Part shown: positions 47,459 to 60,171 of the stretch, in pieces
Layout: each line of letters opens with the position of its first letter
Position numbering within the stretch: position 1 is the stretch's first letter
From: Paramecium octaurelia
Lineage: Eukaryota > Ciliophora > Oligohymenophorea > Peniculida > Parameciidae
Assembly (NCBI GenBank): GCA_905182995.1
Contig: CAJJDP010000153.1
Span: forward strand, 124,001 to 188,000
Length of the DNA: 64,000 bases
Direction: 5' to 3'
Made by a program: the position numbers and the translations under genes
Notes under the pieces: generated by a model
Seen by the model: the letters and a program-made list of their open reading frames with translations, nothing else
Told to the model about the DNA's origin: nothing
Databases searched by the model: none

Positions 47459-50301
47459 TCAATTAATTTATTTTAATTTTTCTTCTTCTATTTAAATATA
47501 GTCTGTACAATCCTAGCAGATCTATGATACTATTGGTTTATGTTCAAGACATCTCGGACATTGACTGTCAGTAACTTCATAAAATTTGACATGAAAGTTA
47601 ATCTTCTAATGATAAAATTGTTCCTTCACAAAAAATGAAGACATGCAAACATGATTTGGTCTCTTTTTATTCAAGAAATCTGTCTCGATAGTAGTTTTGC
47701 CACAAGAAAAAAATAATGCTAATTATTCAGGATCTATATCAATTAATTTTTATTCATAAGTGTTAGGTTCGATTATGAAAACTATTTCCAATTTTTTTGA
47801 TATGCTTTTCTGTTTTATACGTTCTTAAACTTCATCAATCTAAGTATTAATTTCTTTTTGTAATTTGTGTAATAAACTTAAAGTCACAATATTCTATTAT
47901 GCTTCCTAAAAATGACTCACTGGAATCTTTGGCCATGAAGTAGGTAATTTAGTGTGTATATCTCTAGCATTGAAACATAATATTGGTTAAATAACATTTA
48001 ATGTTATATCGTATATTTTGTAGTAGATGTACAAACTGTTTTGATATTCGCTATGAAATGCTATAATTTTATTTCTGGTGCTAGCAACATATAAAGAAAC
48101 GTAATTTTGCATGAAATCAATATACAACTAATACGCCAATCCAAAATTAAAATCTTCATAAGCTTTGGTGATGTTGGCAACAAATAGGATTAATTGTTGA
48201 TAAATATATGAATCACACTAAATATTAATAAGGTTATAAGTACAAATTCTAAATCCTTAAAGTCAACAGGTGTAACAGATGCATTTTCTAAACAGCCAAT
48301 AATCTACCAATAGATTTTTCTTATGTAATTTATTTATTCCTTCTTTTTGTCTAACATAAATTATGAAAACTCATCATGTTCATTGATAGATGTGACAAGT
48401 GCTCTTAAAACATCAGCGCCACTCTAAAAATAATACAATATTTTACTCCATATTATTTTTATTCATTTGCTTTGATTTGTCCGTCAATAATATTTTCCAA
48501 AGTAAAACAATTGGTCTTGCTTATTTTATCTTTGTTGTATTATAAAACTGTATGAGTTTGAATTTTTCTGTTGAATTTCTTTTGCAATAAAATCATCATC
48601 ATTTAACTACTAAATAGAAAGCCTTCATTTTAATCAATTCCCTCATAGATTAAATCGCATTACTGAGGTATACTAAAGTTCCTGTTTAAGACACATGTGT
48701 GTTTTTCCAAATGTTAAGCATAAGGTTTATATGTATCTGGTAATAAATCAACAATGTTCCAATTCCAGTAGATGTCGCTACCATTTTTTTCGACTAAGTC
48801 AGCAAAATGCTTGACAACTTCTGCATTTAATAAGAATCCATTTTTTAATTTTTCAAATTTCTTAGGTACTGTGGCTCTGAATAATGGAATTGGAATGCCC
48901 CACACATTATGTTCAGTTATACACCATTAACCACACAAAGCTTCCATTAATTCTGTGTATGGTGTATATATTTCATCTTTATTATTTTATTTTGTTTCCT
49001 CCTCATTCAAATTGTACTTTTCTTTATAATCACTTATAAGTTGCTCATCAAAATTCAGAAACCATGCTGGAACACTTCTTAAAAGAAGTTGCTCTCCTGT
49101 AACTTTATGATGATAGAACACTTCTTAGGCAGAACTTACTACATCAAGAATTCTATTTCGTTCTCTAAGTTCCTTGAGTATTTATTAAGATGCTTCATTA
49201 TTAAGAATATCAAATTCTTCATCTTCATAAACTAATTGACCATTTTCATTCACCATTCCTGTTCTATCAAGCTTATATCTTTTTGCGATTGGTATGTCAT
49301 CCATTTAATGAGCAGGACAAATTATATTGTTTTCTTCACCTTCAATCATTCTTAAATCAATAAATTCATTTAAGCCATTATCAACAGTCAAATTTAAAAA
49401 ATCAGATGTTACTATTGTTCCTACAAATTGATACATTGAAAATTCTTCTTTATGAGTATTAAAAAATTACTTGCTCATTATAAGAGCTTCCTTGTCTTTC
49501 ATCACCAACCATTCTTGTTCCACTAATTTTATAGCCTTTGCACTAGGAATTTTCCAAGGAGAGGGCAATTCTAATACCAAATAAAAAGAGCATTTCAATT
49601 TCTTAAAACTTGGACTTAATCTTGTAAATTTAAATTTAACTGCATGTGCTGGAACATCCCTTTAAGTAATAATAACGGAATCAAGAGGCACTTCTGAAAA
49701 TCTAGATTTAGACCATATTACAATTTTCTATTCCCTAAAAATCTAATCTATTATAATATAAGATCTGTATTATACTTTAATCGAGGAAATGAGCCAATTA
49801 ATATAATACTTACTTTTAGTATCTGGGATCAATTGTTAGGCTTATCTCTTAATCCAAAATACCCCATCTTTAGATTTATTCCAAATAAGATTTCAATTGT
49901 TCTTCCGCATATTTTGAACATATCTGTCTTATTGCAATTTCATTATACTCCATTTAAGTTGTTCCTTTTTAAATTAATTGTTAGAATGCAGCGTGTTCAA
50001 TTTATGGTCCAAACAATTCAAATGACATAGAAGGTGTTATTTTGTAACCTCTAAGAAGTTTATACCTTTTAAGTATATCCTTGTGCACTTTATTATAAAA
50101 ATGTCCGAAATGCAATTTCCCATGAACACTTAAAGGACTTTCATGCAAAGTAAATGCCTAATTTCTTTTATGGATTTTTACTTTGGAATCAACGTTTTAC
50201 TCAAATTTAATGACTTAACTAAGCAATTCGATTTCTCTAGACGTTGGATGAAACCTTGGATTGAATTTGGTTTTTGGAATCATCAAAAGTTTGGATGTCA
50301 T
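47459..50301 (-). CDS. Isoleucyl-tRNA synthetase, organellar type, divergent
   Basis: Class I synthetase of roughly 900 residues. N-terminal AFTLHESPLSVHGKLHFGHF gives the HIGH-type signature (HFGH), and VHKDILKRYKLLRGYKI follows as in IleRS. KISKT replaces KMSKS. The C-terminus has a zinc-finger pair, CPRC ... ICQDC, as in bacterial and mitochondrial IleRS. The usual GWDxHGLPIE block after HIGH is degenerate (SFELFGPQIE). Several introns are needed; one 28-nt example lies at about 49,695-49,722, others were not placed. Probably charges mitochondrial tRNA-Ile; the divergence leaves room for altered function. Confidence 0.65.
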
Positions 50302-50399
50302 AATTAAAATTTAATAAATAAATTAATTTTACTCACATCCTCAAAACACTCTTGTTTAAAACAAAATCTATAAATATATGAAAAGAATAAATAACATAA

Positions 50400-51870
50400 T
50401 CAAGTTGATTGCTAAATACGACGAATTTTAGATGGCTAATATTAAATGCTATTAAAGTGGAGCAACTTATCGTAGAGACTACCTTTAATGAATTCCTTCT
50501 CTACCCTGTCTAATTTGTCATCCTCTTTGGTAGATTAGTGCAATTAGGAATTTGATTAGTAATAACTAAATATATTATAATGCGCTATATACCTTTATGT
50601 AATATCTATTGAATTTTCTATAATAGTTGACAGAGATTTTCCTCTTTAGACCTAAAGATATTGATTTCTTTAATTCCTGGTTCCCATTTTTATGAACCAA
50701 TGATGATTAAGTGCTTAAGCAGCTGACAATCTTTTAATGGGTTCTTTGTTCAGTAATCCTTTTAGTAAATCCATGCCAGATATAGAAATTTTTTTACATA
50801 TTTTTTTCCTATTTTAATCATATTATTATATTACTCTTATTTAAAGTCTACTTCACATTTTTCATTTGATCGAAGTATTTCTTCCTAATCTTTACCTTCG
50901 AATGGCAATTTTCCATACACAAAAAGATAAAATATTATTCCCAATGAAAATAAGTCCACCTTGTTTGTGTAATTTTTGGACCTAAAGATTTCTGGTGCTA
51001 CGAATCCAGGAGTGCCACACTTCTTATACTAGGTTGAATCCGTTGTTTCAGAATAACAGAAATTGCCTAAAACCACAAATGGCAAACGCTTCTTTTCTGG
51101 TATAAACAAGTTTTCCATTTTTATATCTCGATGGAAAACCCCTTTCGAATGCATATGCTATATTGCTTATAAAACTCCATATAAAATGTCTGCAACCAAT
51201 TTCTCGTCCAATCCTTGAGATGATTATTCAGCCATCTAATATATTTGGGATTCCTTGATGTATGTTCTTAAATCAATACCCAAGTAGTATTCGTATAATA
51301 TATAAACACTTTATTCGTCTTCGAATACTTCAACAATATAACATATTTATGTATGACTCAATTTTCGTAAATTACTTAATTCCCTATATAAATTTTGCTT
51401 TTATCCTGCAGTTATAACATTCTTATCTATCACCTTTACGACGTGATACTCTGCATCTTGCACTCTTACACAAGAAAACAAGCACTAACCAAACACAGGG
51501 TCACTTTGCTTTATTTTACCTAAAACCTTATATTTTCTGGCAAATTTATCCATTATGCAGAATCTTCTTAAAAACTGAAACCATTTTTTGAAGATATCTG
51601 AATTCTCACACAATAAATGACTTAGTTATTACCCAAATTGCAGTCTAATACCATATCTATAATTAGGCATTGTGGGATCAAAATGAGTGAACTTCTTTAA
51701 AAAACATGCTTATAATTAACAATAGGAAGTATAATCATCAGATCCTACTCCTTTTCTATATAGTTTCTCAGGATGTAGATTGAGTTATACAGATTCCCAT
51801 TGACTATCTACTTTTAAAAGTAACCTGCCTGAATATTTGATTCTACTTTACCTTAAAATTAAATATTCCC
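50400..51870 (-). CDS. PH-domain protein kinase homologue lacking the DFG Asp (pseudokinase candidate)
   Basis: Kinase domain: degenerate glycine loop (GKIKQSDPVFG), Lys in VVKVIDKN, HRDIKMEN with the catalytic Asp, then VVLGNFCYSE where DFG should be, CGTPGFVAPEIF, and LFSLGIIFYLFVYGKLPF. Upstream in the same frame is a PH-like module (SGRLLLKVDSQWESVQLNL ... CENSDIFKKWFQFLRRF), a combination common in ciliate kinases. The 5' exon was not resolved: the PH frame meets a TGA at ~51,872 with no ATG, so the gene starts a little further right. Stop 50400-50402. C-terminal introns uncertain. Confidence 0.65.
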
Positions 51871-51899
51871 ATCAATAGAATTTGATGATACCCACATTG

Positions 51900-52777
51900 A
51901 AGATTACTTCAAAGCCTCCATAAATATAGAAGTAAACGGGATTGTTTTTAAAAAAGTGTTTTTATGGGTTTATTGACGCATTTAATATAACAAGTTAAAT
52001 AAAAAAATAAAAAATACTTGACTAATTTGATCTACACTTTTAAAATTACCTTTAAGCAATGAAAACACTTGCATTCATTTAAAGATTCCATTCCAATCTT
52101 GTTTTGTAATCCTACCTATTATTAGAGATCAGGATTTGTTAGTTGTATATTATTATTAAAAATAAAATAAAGTAAAAAATGAATTCCTTTGATTTTAATT
52201 GATAATCTAAAATCCATTATAAATACATTCTTAAACTTGGATAAATTTATGCATTAGATTTAATTATAATCATACTATTCGATGCTTTATTCTTTTCATT
52301 TAAATTCATTAGTAAAAAACAATTTCAACAATTACTTTAAATCTATATAAAGTTAAATAGATTTCTTTGTAATTGTTATTGATATTAAATTGCATCAGAA
52401 GTAAGATATTAATATATTGAAGATAAATAATCTTAAAAGTAACTTTCTATAAACTAAAAAATACAAAAGGACAAATTGTTTAAACTAGTCTCTAAGTTAA
52501 AAAGGCAATTATTTTCAAAAAATAATTCAGGTCTTTACTTAGCTATTGTAAGCTTAAATCTATTAATAGATAAATTTAGAATGCAAGAGGTAGACTAAGG
52601 CTAGCCATTTTTTATAGGAAGTAATTTGTAGTTAGTGGCAGATATATATATATTACAATATTTCGCAAAGTGGAAGTGCTATTTATAAAGGAATTAAAAT
52701 GATTATAAAAATAATTAAAAAACGGGTTTTTTTAGTCTTCTGCTTGGATGTGATAATAATTCATTAATAATTTTAAT
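51900..52777. other. Gene-poor interval
   Basis: About 0.9 kb of A+T-rich sequence. The left edge should hold the missing first exon and promoter of the PH kinase, the right edge the promoter of the trichocyst gene. No other gene or RNA recognised. Confidence 0.4.
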
Positions 52778-53940
52778 ATGGCTAGAATCATTCCTGTATT
52801 GACACTTATCTTGGCAGTGGCAACTGCTAGAGTAGCAAAGAGTGAAAGTCCAAAGGAAGTGTTGGCATAAATCAACAAAGATTCATTTGGTAATTCTGTA
52901 TTATCTGTCCTCCAACTCTAATTGGCAACAGGAGGACCAGTTGGAGAAATCTAAATCCTTTTAAACAACATTGCTTCATAACTCAATGGAGATTAAAAGA
53001 AAGCTGACAAAGTTCACGAAAGTGACACAGTTGCCTTCGAGAAGGTATAGTTAAATATTACAATGTTAGATCATTGCTGACTTAGAATAAGAAATCGCTT
53101 ATCACTAAACTTAAATCGTTGCTCTTTCAAACTTGAGAGACTCAACAACTGAAGCATTAGGAGAAGCTGAAGCTGAAGTTAGAGTTGTCACATCTGATAT
53201 TGCCAATAACGAAAAGAGCTTCGCCGACGAATCAGCCACAAGACAATCATAACACGATACTTGGGTTAGAAAGGATGCAGAACACGTTGACTAAATGGAT
53301 GCCATTGATGAAGCCTCAAAGATCGTTTAACACTTATAAGCAGGTGTTGCATTTGCTCAACTCAAGAGCAGATTCGAGAAAGTCTAAGCTAAATTAATGG
53401 AAAGCAAACACGCTCTCTTCAAAGTATTAAATAACTATATGAATAGCCACTCATCAATGCTTTGACATAATTAGCCTCAAAGGTTGATAACAAGAGCATC
53501 ATCAAAATCTTAGAACTCTTGGCTTAAATCAGATAATAATTGGTTGCCAGCAGAGCATCACTCCTTGCAACAGAAGAGAAACAAGCTGCCAACTGGGAAG
53601 TCCAAAGCGGTCACTTATAAGAAGAACACAAGAGATTAGTTGAGAGAAAGGCATTCTTAGAAAACTCAATTGTTCAATTCAAAGTCACCATCTAAGAGGC
53701 TGTTGAAGACTTGGAAGATTAAACTGTACAATCATGAATTAAATGTAGTTATTCCTTGAGGATGCTGAAGACTCATTGGCTATCTAAGAAAGATGGGCTG
53801 CCGAATAAGAATCATAATATGAAGCTTAAACCTTCGAAAGAGAATAATAATTGGAAGTCGTTGAAAGATTATAAGAAGTTCTTACTCAAAAGGTGAGTGC
53901 TGCCTCAGAATTCCTTTAAGTTAGAGAAGAGGTCTTTTGA
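52778..53940 (+). CDS. Trichocyst matrix protein (TMP)
   Basis: 363 residues. Signal peptide MARIIPVLTLILAVATARVA, then a propeptide-like segment and long helices (VLSVLQLQLATGGPVGEIQ, IVALSNLRDSTTEALGEA, VDNKSIIKILELLAQIR). This layout is that of the Paramecium trichocyst matrix family: secreted precursors, cleaved and packed as the crystalline, explosively expanding core of trichocysts. Introns 53045-53069, 53425-53447, 53726-53748. The strongest organism marker in the window. Confidence 0.9.
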
Positions 53941-54028
53941 TTAATGAATTATCAGCAATATTAATATCAATACAATTTCTACATTTTAATTGTAAAATAA
54001 TCTGTTAAACAATATTTAATTTAAATTA

Positions 54029-56207
54029 ATGGAAAACATCTAAGTTGTAGTTAGAATTAGGCCGTCTAATGTTCAAGAGAAAGACAACAATGACCTTGAA
54101 ATTTGGTCTGTTTAGAATCAAGACACAATAACAATTTCCAATGATAGATTTAATGATTTAGTTAGAATGCGTAAATTTGTACCCGGACAAAGAGTAGAGT
54201 TTACTTTCAGTAATATAATCAATTGAAAAATAATAGATTAATGTTTCGATCCCAAACACACCACAAAATTTATTTACTAATAATAGATCCAAAGAATTAC
54301 ATTATCATCATTGTAAGGTATAAATGGAACAGTGTTTATGTATGGTCAAACAGGAAGTGGTAAGACTTACACAATGATGGGGTATGATTAAGAAGAAGGA
54401 ATATTAAAGTAAGGACTCAAGGACCTTTTTGGAGAAATTTAGAGACAATAAGATAAATAATTTTTCTTAAGATGCAGCTATGTTGAAATCTATACTGATT
54501 AAGTTTATGATCTGCTGTCCACGCAAGAAAGATTGAGTGAAACTTTATTAATAAATGAGGATTTCAATAGAGAATTTGTTATAAAGGGAGCGATTGAAGA
54601 AGTCGTGACTACAATAGATGAAATTATGGACATTCTTCAGTTTGGAGAGAGTAATAGACATTATGCGTCAACTGTCATGAATCATTGCAGTAGTAGATCT
54701 CATACAATTTTCAGACTGTATGTTAGATGTGTTCCTAATACAATAGGACCAAATTCAGTGATAACTGAGTCTATCCTTAATTTTGTTGATTTGGCAGGTT
54801 CTGAAAAAATTAATATTCATGATTCAATGCTTAAAAAAAGAGGGACATCTGCAGGTGGAAGTGGCACTCAATATAAAGATCGACAGAATGAATCCAAACA
54901 CATCAATAAAAGTTTGTTTTTTTTAACTTAAGTAATTTCTTTAAGGGCATAAGGAAGAAAGTAAGTACTTTACAATATTTAGTGATCAACATATTCCTTA
55001 TAGAAACTCTCCTTTAACAAAGATTTTAAGGTCATCCTTAGGAGGTAATTCAAGAACTGCCATAATCCTTTGTGTTAATCCTTGTTATAGTTAGTTTGAA
55101 TAAACATTGTCTACTTTAAGATTCGGGACAAACGCGAAGAAAATAGAAAATAATGTCTCAAAAAATATTGTAGGATTTGATAATGACGAGAGTTTGAATA
55201 GGGTAATAAAAGACTATGAAACAAAAATCGAGGAATTGCAAAGGGCTAGAGTTGATGATAAGTAGCAATAAGAAATGATGCTAAAGATCATTGAAAAACT
55301 AGAAGAGCAAAGAAAAATATTTAAATCCTAGTTTAATACTTCCGATCATATTTAAGCTATGATAAACAAGGATGTACCATATTAATGGACTCACTTACAT
55401 TATCACGGTGTTGGAGTGTTATGGGTACCCGAAAAAGGAAGTAGGGATGTTGAAGTTAAATAGGATATTATTGATTCTTTTGGAATAATTAAGAAATATT
55501 AAAATTTAGAAGAAGAATTCATTATTTTAAAATCGGAAAAATAAACAGTTGAAAATTAAGTTAATGAACTTAAATAAAAGTAGCAAGAAGCTGTCATTTA
55601 AACTAAAAAACGATATGCAAATTAAAAAGCAAAAACAAGAAAATATAAGTAATTGAGCAAAGATTTATAGGATGAAAGAAATAAATTATAAAAGATTGCT
55701 TTATGCTATCACAATATGATTGATGTAGATGAGATGATGTTGTTAAACAATGAAACCTTAGATTAAATGTTAGAGAATGTTTCTATTATGATGCAAAATA
55801 TATATAAAGTCAAACTAAGAAAAGAAATGAAACTTAAAGGGGAGAATATGGAAACCTTAAAATTAAAAACATCTAAACCCATTAAATATCCCAAATATTT
55901 ATTCGACACTTCAGCTATTAATGTTTAATTTTGGGAGGCTAATGAAAATAAAAAGACTGAAGAGACTAGTAAAAGTGAAATTGAATCCTTCTAAAGTTAC
56001 TTTTAATCTTAATTGAATCAAAGTAGTCCTACTTATGCTGATATGCAAAGTAGTATATAATAGTTTAAGGAACCATTTAAGCATATTTGTTCTCATGAAA
56101 AAAATACACTCAATAAATTAGGAAAAGAGAACTTTGAGCCATCATTCAAAAAGAATCAAAGCATGGAAATAGCTGATGAATTAAATTTCCGTAGTTATTT
56201 TAGATGA
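54029..56207 (+). CDS. Kinesin with N-terminal motor
   Basis: 709 residues. Motor domain from residue 1: [19 protein letters not shown], Walker [17 protein letters not shown] (switch I), VDLAGSEK (switch II), [13 protein letters not shown]. Neck and coiled coil follow ([18 protein letters not shown]). Introns 54210-54236 and 54961-54982. Plus-end-directed family by architecture; subfamily (kinesin-7-like is possible) not assigned. The conserved motor loop around residue 250 has an insertion with GTSAGGSGT. Confidence 0.93.
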
Positions 56208-56228
56208 AATGATTAATATTATAAAATT

Positions 56229-57123
56229 ATGTTTTCCTTATTGTTTTTAATCACCACGTCTTATGCTACAGATAAAAATTGTCTGTGGCACGATTCCCTT
56301 GGATATACTTATGATATTTCAAAACTACACAACATAAATAACTATCAAGTACCTGATACTGATACAAGTAACTTTTAGAGCGAATAAATAAGGCATGGGA
56401 ATGTTTAATATGGTTTACGAATTTAATTTTTGCACAGGAGCTGTGAGATGTTAAGGAAGAGATGTTGCTGCATTTGAAGCGCTTGAAGTAATGGGAAAAG
56501 TGACTGAAAATTGTGATGTATAATTATGAATTAATAGCAAGGTTTTGGGATTAAAAGAAACTTAGGAATTTGGCTATGTGAATCCAGTTTATCCTGAATT
56601 AGGCATTTCTGTTACTTACAAACAAGGTTGTTTTGAAATTAATTATAAGGCGATATGTGTTTTGATGTTAAAGATGATGGTGGATTACAAAAAATAATTG
56701 CAGACAATGAACAAATGTAAATGAGTCCAAGATCTGTTACTTTTGAAATCACATGCGGGAAAGATGAACCTAACTTTCGAGTTATAGATTCTAGTAAATG
56801 CAATATTAGATTGGGTATTTAACACTCAGCTGGTTGTAGATCAGGATCCTCTCCTAGTAATTATTATAATTATCAAAGGTGGGGGAAGTCAAACAATGCT
56901 TTTATATATTATTTTAGGAGCTGGACTTTATTTTGGCGGCGGAATAGCATACAATAAAAAATAATATTAGCTTAGTGGAGTAGATGCACTACCGCATTCA
57001 CATTTTTGGAAAGATTTTCCACATTTGGTCAAGGATGGGATCAATTTCACTGTTATTAAAGTTTTTGGCATAATAAAAAAGTTTAGAGGGTTATCAAGCG
57101 AAGGAGGATATGCTGTCATTTGA
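56229..57123 (+). CDS. Mannose-6-phosphate-receptor-like (MRH) type I membrane protein
   Basis: 265 residues in five exons (introns 56368-56392, 56518-56541, 56627-56649, 56833-56857). Signal peptide MFSLLFLITTSYA; a Cys-containing lumenal domain (NFCTGAVRC, MCFDVKDDGG, ITCGKDEP) as in MRH/cargo receptors; one membrane segment (LLYIILGAGLYFGGGIAYN); and a cytosolic tail with GVDALPHSHFWKDFPHLV, which closely follows the tail of cation-dependent M6P-receptor-like proteins. Likely sorts lysosomal or granule cargo. Starts 21 bp after the kinesin stop. Confidence 0.75.
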
Positions 57124-57442
57124 TGTAAATTTAGTAATATAAAATTTTATTGATATTTAGTAAGAAAATTGTGAATTTTTTTTTTGTAAGAAATTTATTT
57201 TTAATAAATAACATAGAAAAAGAACAAATATATAATTACCTATTCTTATTTTGATCATTTTTTACATAAAATGTCCATTTTTTCAAAATGTAATATGAGA
57301 TTTAAATTCACCTTTTTTGTTTAATTTAATCATGAAATTTACTTGCTTTCAAAAAGAAACCTGTTAATCCATTATAAAATTTGATTCTCTATTACGATAA
57401 AATATTAATTTGCAGAATTTATTTATTTTTCTTATTTATTTT
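57124..57442. other. Intergenic region
   Basis: 319-bp A+T-rich spacer containing the left boundary of repeat B (57237). No gene. Confidence 0.4.
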
Positions 57443-57802
57443 ATGATATATATAATAGGTTTATTAGTTGTTGGAATAATTTGGGGAATTACAAATCCTT
57501 TTATGGAATCCGGAGTTGGTAATAAATAGTAAGACCTATTCGGATTTAAATCTTTTATTCAAACAATACTTAATTATAAGTTTATTATTCCTTTTGGAAT
57601 AAATCAAAGTGCATCTATATTTTATTACTATCTTTTGGGTCATACTCCATTAAGTCTAGGACCAGTTATAGTGAATTGTGTTAACTCAGCAACAACTGTA
57701 ATCACAGAATCTCGTTTAAAGAAATAGAAATTGAAGTAAAAGACTTGGATTGGGTTAATTTTAATTTTTATTGGAACCTATTTGGTTTGCTCAAGCAAGT
57801 GA
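57443..57802 (+). CDS. TMEM234: TMEM234-family membrane protein, copy 1
   Basis: 119 residues, single exon, four hydrophobic segments. Conserved strings IIWGITNPFME near the start, PFGINQSASIFYYYLLG in the middle and TWIGLILIFIGTYLVCSS at the end fit the TMEM234 half-size EamA-like transporter family. Function in other eukaryotes is poorly known. The second copy at 58911-59270 is an assembly duplicate. Confidence 0.85.
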
Positions 57803-58360
57803 AAATGATTATAAACATAAAATACACACATAGAGTTTATGGAATTTATATTTGTTTGCCTTAATGTTTTTCTAATTCCTTTCATATTATTAGTAATTAG
57901 AATGATCTTCAATATCAAATATTTTCTCTTTATTTGATATATTAATTTATTTACATTACAAATTTCAGATAAATTATAGTCTCTATAAATTATAATAAAA
58001 TGTTAAATCTGAAATTCCGATTTTCAAAAGGCAACGCTTTAAATTGAATGTGGATAATCAAAGACCTTACTTAATGAAAAAATATTATTTTTTTCTCATC
58101 TAAAATTAAGAATAATAAGAAACTAATTACTCTTTATTATGTCAAATTATAATAAAAGAGAATTAGTATTGTTCATTCACAAAATAAAATTTGATAAGTT
58201 GACATTTACTCTAGAAATTTATTTATTTTTTTATTTTAGTGTTGGACTAAATCTTAAATAATTCGTCTCAGAATCTTTCCTACTTGGTCTTGATGAGAGT
58301 ACTTGTTTTTTTCTGTCTTGGCTCCTGAAATTGTCAGACTTCTTAGAAGAGTTAGGATGG
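57803..58360. other. Intergenic region
   Basis: Between TMEM234 and the next plus-strand gene (first copy). A+T-rich. From ~58,240 both strands stay open, but only the plus strand connects to the downstream exons. Confidence 0.35.
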
Positions 58361-58703
58361 ATGGCACTGCTCTTACAAAAGGTTACGCCAACAAACTAAA
58401 AGAGAAAACTTTAGGAACTTACTTTTTATGAACCTGGTACACAGTTGCCATCTCTTGTGAGATCGGATATTAGACATTATAGTTCAACTTTTATTTCCCC
58501 TGAAAGTAAAGATTATAAGAAAGCGGCTAAAAATTTTGATTTATGAGTTAGGAAGTTAGAAACGAGGTCAAACCTGGTCAATAAATATTCATGTGTGGAG
58601 ATTTTAACAAACCACGAGTTCAAATTACAGGATTTTAATATTGGGTTCATTAATATGCAAATACCTTCAGAAAAGCGATTACATTAGAAATCTCTTCCTA
58701 AGT
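58361..58703 (+). CDS. 5' fragment of the unresolved multi-exon gene, copy 1 (cut by contig end)
   Basis: Same start as the fuller copy at 59829: ATG, MALLLQK, 33-nt intron 58382-58414, then ELTFYEPGTQLPSLVRSDIR, 18-nt intron 58506-58523, then an open exon running into the N. Count once. Confidence 0.45.
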
Positions 58704-58704
58704 N
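58704..58704. other. Single N, contig join
   Basis: One undetermined base between the copies of repeat B. Confidence 0.95.
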
Positions 58705-60171
58705 TACCTATTCTTATTTTGATCATTTTTTACATAAAATGTCCATTTTTTCAAAATGTAATATGAGATTTAAATTCACCTTTTTTGTTTAATTTAATCA
58801 TGAAATTTACTTGCTTTCAAAAAGAAACCTGTTAATCCATTATAAAATTTGATTCTCTATTACGATAAAATATTAATTTGCAGAATTTATTTATTTTTCT
58901 TATTTATTTTATGATATATATAATAGGTTTATTAGTTGTTGGAATAATTTGGGGAATTACAAATCCTTTTATGGAATCCGGAGTTGGTAATAAATAGTAA
59001 GACCTATTCGGATTTAAATCTTTTATTCAAACAATACTTAATTATAAGTTTATTATTCCTTTTGGAATAAATCAAAGTGCATCTATATTTTATTACTATC
59101 TTTTGGGTCATACTCCATTAAGTCTAGGACCAGTTATAGTGAATTGTGTTAACTCAGCAACAACTGTAATCACAGAATCTCGTTTAAAGAAATAGAAATT
59201 GAAGTAAAAGACTTGGATTGGGTTAATTTTAATTTTTATTGGAACCTATTTGGTTTGCTCAAGCAAGTGAAAATGATTATAAACATAAAATACACACATA
59301 GAGTTTATGGAATTTATATTTGTTTGCCTTAATGTTTTTCTAATTCCTTTCATATTATTAGTAATTAGAATGATCTTCAATATCAAATATTTTCTCTTTA
59401 TTTGATATATTAATTTATTTACATTACAAATTTCAGATAAATTATAGTCTCTATAAATTATAATAAAATGTTAAATCTGAAATTCCGATTTTCAAAAGGC
59501 AACGCTTTAAATTGAATGTGGATAATCAAAGACCTTACTTAATGAAAAAATATTATTTTTTTCTCATCTAAAATTAAGAATAATAAGAAACTAATTACTC
59601 TTTATTATGTCAAATTATAATAAAAGAGAATTAGTATTGTTCATTCACAAAATAAAATTTGATAAGTTGACATTTACTCTAGAAATTTATTTATTTTTTT
59701 ATTTTAGTGTTGGACTAAATCTTAAATAATTCGTCTCAGAATCTTTCCTACTTGGTCTTGATGAGAGTACTTGTTTTTTTCTGTCTTGGCTCCTGAAATT
59801 GTCAGACTTCTTAGAAGAGTTAGGATGGATGGCACTGCTCTTACAAAAGGTTACGCCAACAAACTAAAAGAGAAAACTTTAGGAACTTACTTTTTATGAA
59901 CCTGGTACACAGTTGCCATCTCTTGTGAGATCGGATATTAGACATTATAGTTCAACTTTTATTTCCCCTGAAAGTAAAGATTATAAGAAAGCGGCTAAAA
60001 ATTTTGATTTATGAGTTAGGAAGTTAGAAACGAGGTCAAACCTGGTCAATAAATATTCATGTGTGGAGATTTTAACAAACCACGAGTTCAAATTACAGGA
60101 TTTTAATATTGGGTTCATTAATATGCAAATACCTTCAGAAAAGCGATTACATTAGAAATCTCTTCCTAAGT
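58705..60171 (+). repeat. Direct repeat B, copy 2 (1467 bp, begins after N)
   Basis: Second copy; its last 537 bp (59635-60171) also belong to repeat C copy 1. Confidence 0.95.
58911..59270 (+). CDS. TMEM234: TMEM234-family membrane protein, copy 2 (assembly duplicate)
   Basis: Same frame as 57443-57802, shifted by 1468 bp. Treat as the same gene. Confidence 0.8.

Larger units (their letters stand above)
57237..58703 (+). repeat. Direct repeat B, copy 1 (1467 bp, ends at N)
   Basis: Appears identical to 58705-60171 (offset 1468); ends on the base before the N at 58704. Confidence 0.95.

Noticed and set aside
49833-50030. Plus-strand hydrophobic frame
   Set aside because: Antisense to the catalytic N-terminus of the IleRS gene.
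58240-58560. Minus-strand frame with Ser/Lys-rich tail
   Set aside because: It looks coding locally, but it does not connect to exons upstream, while the plus strand joins through consistent introns. Left as a minor possibility.
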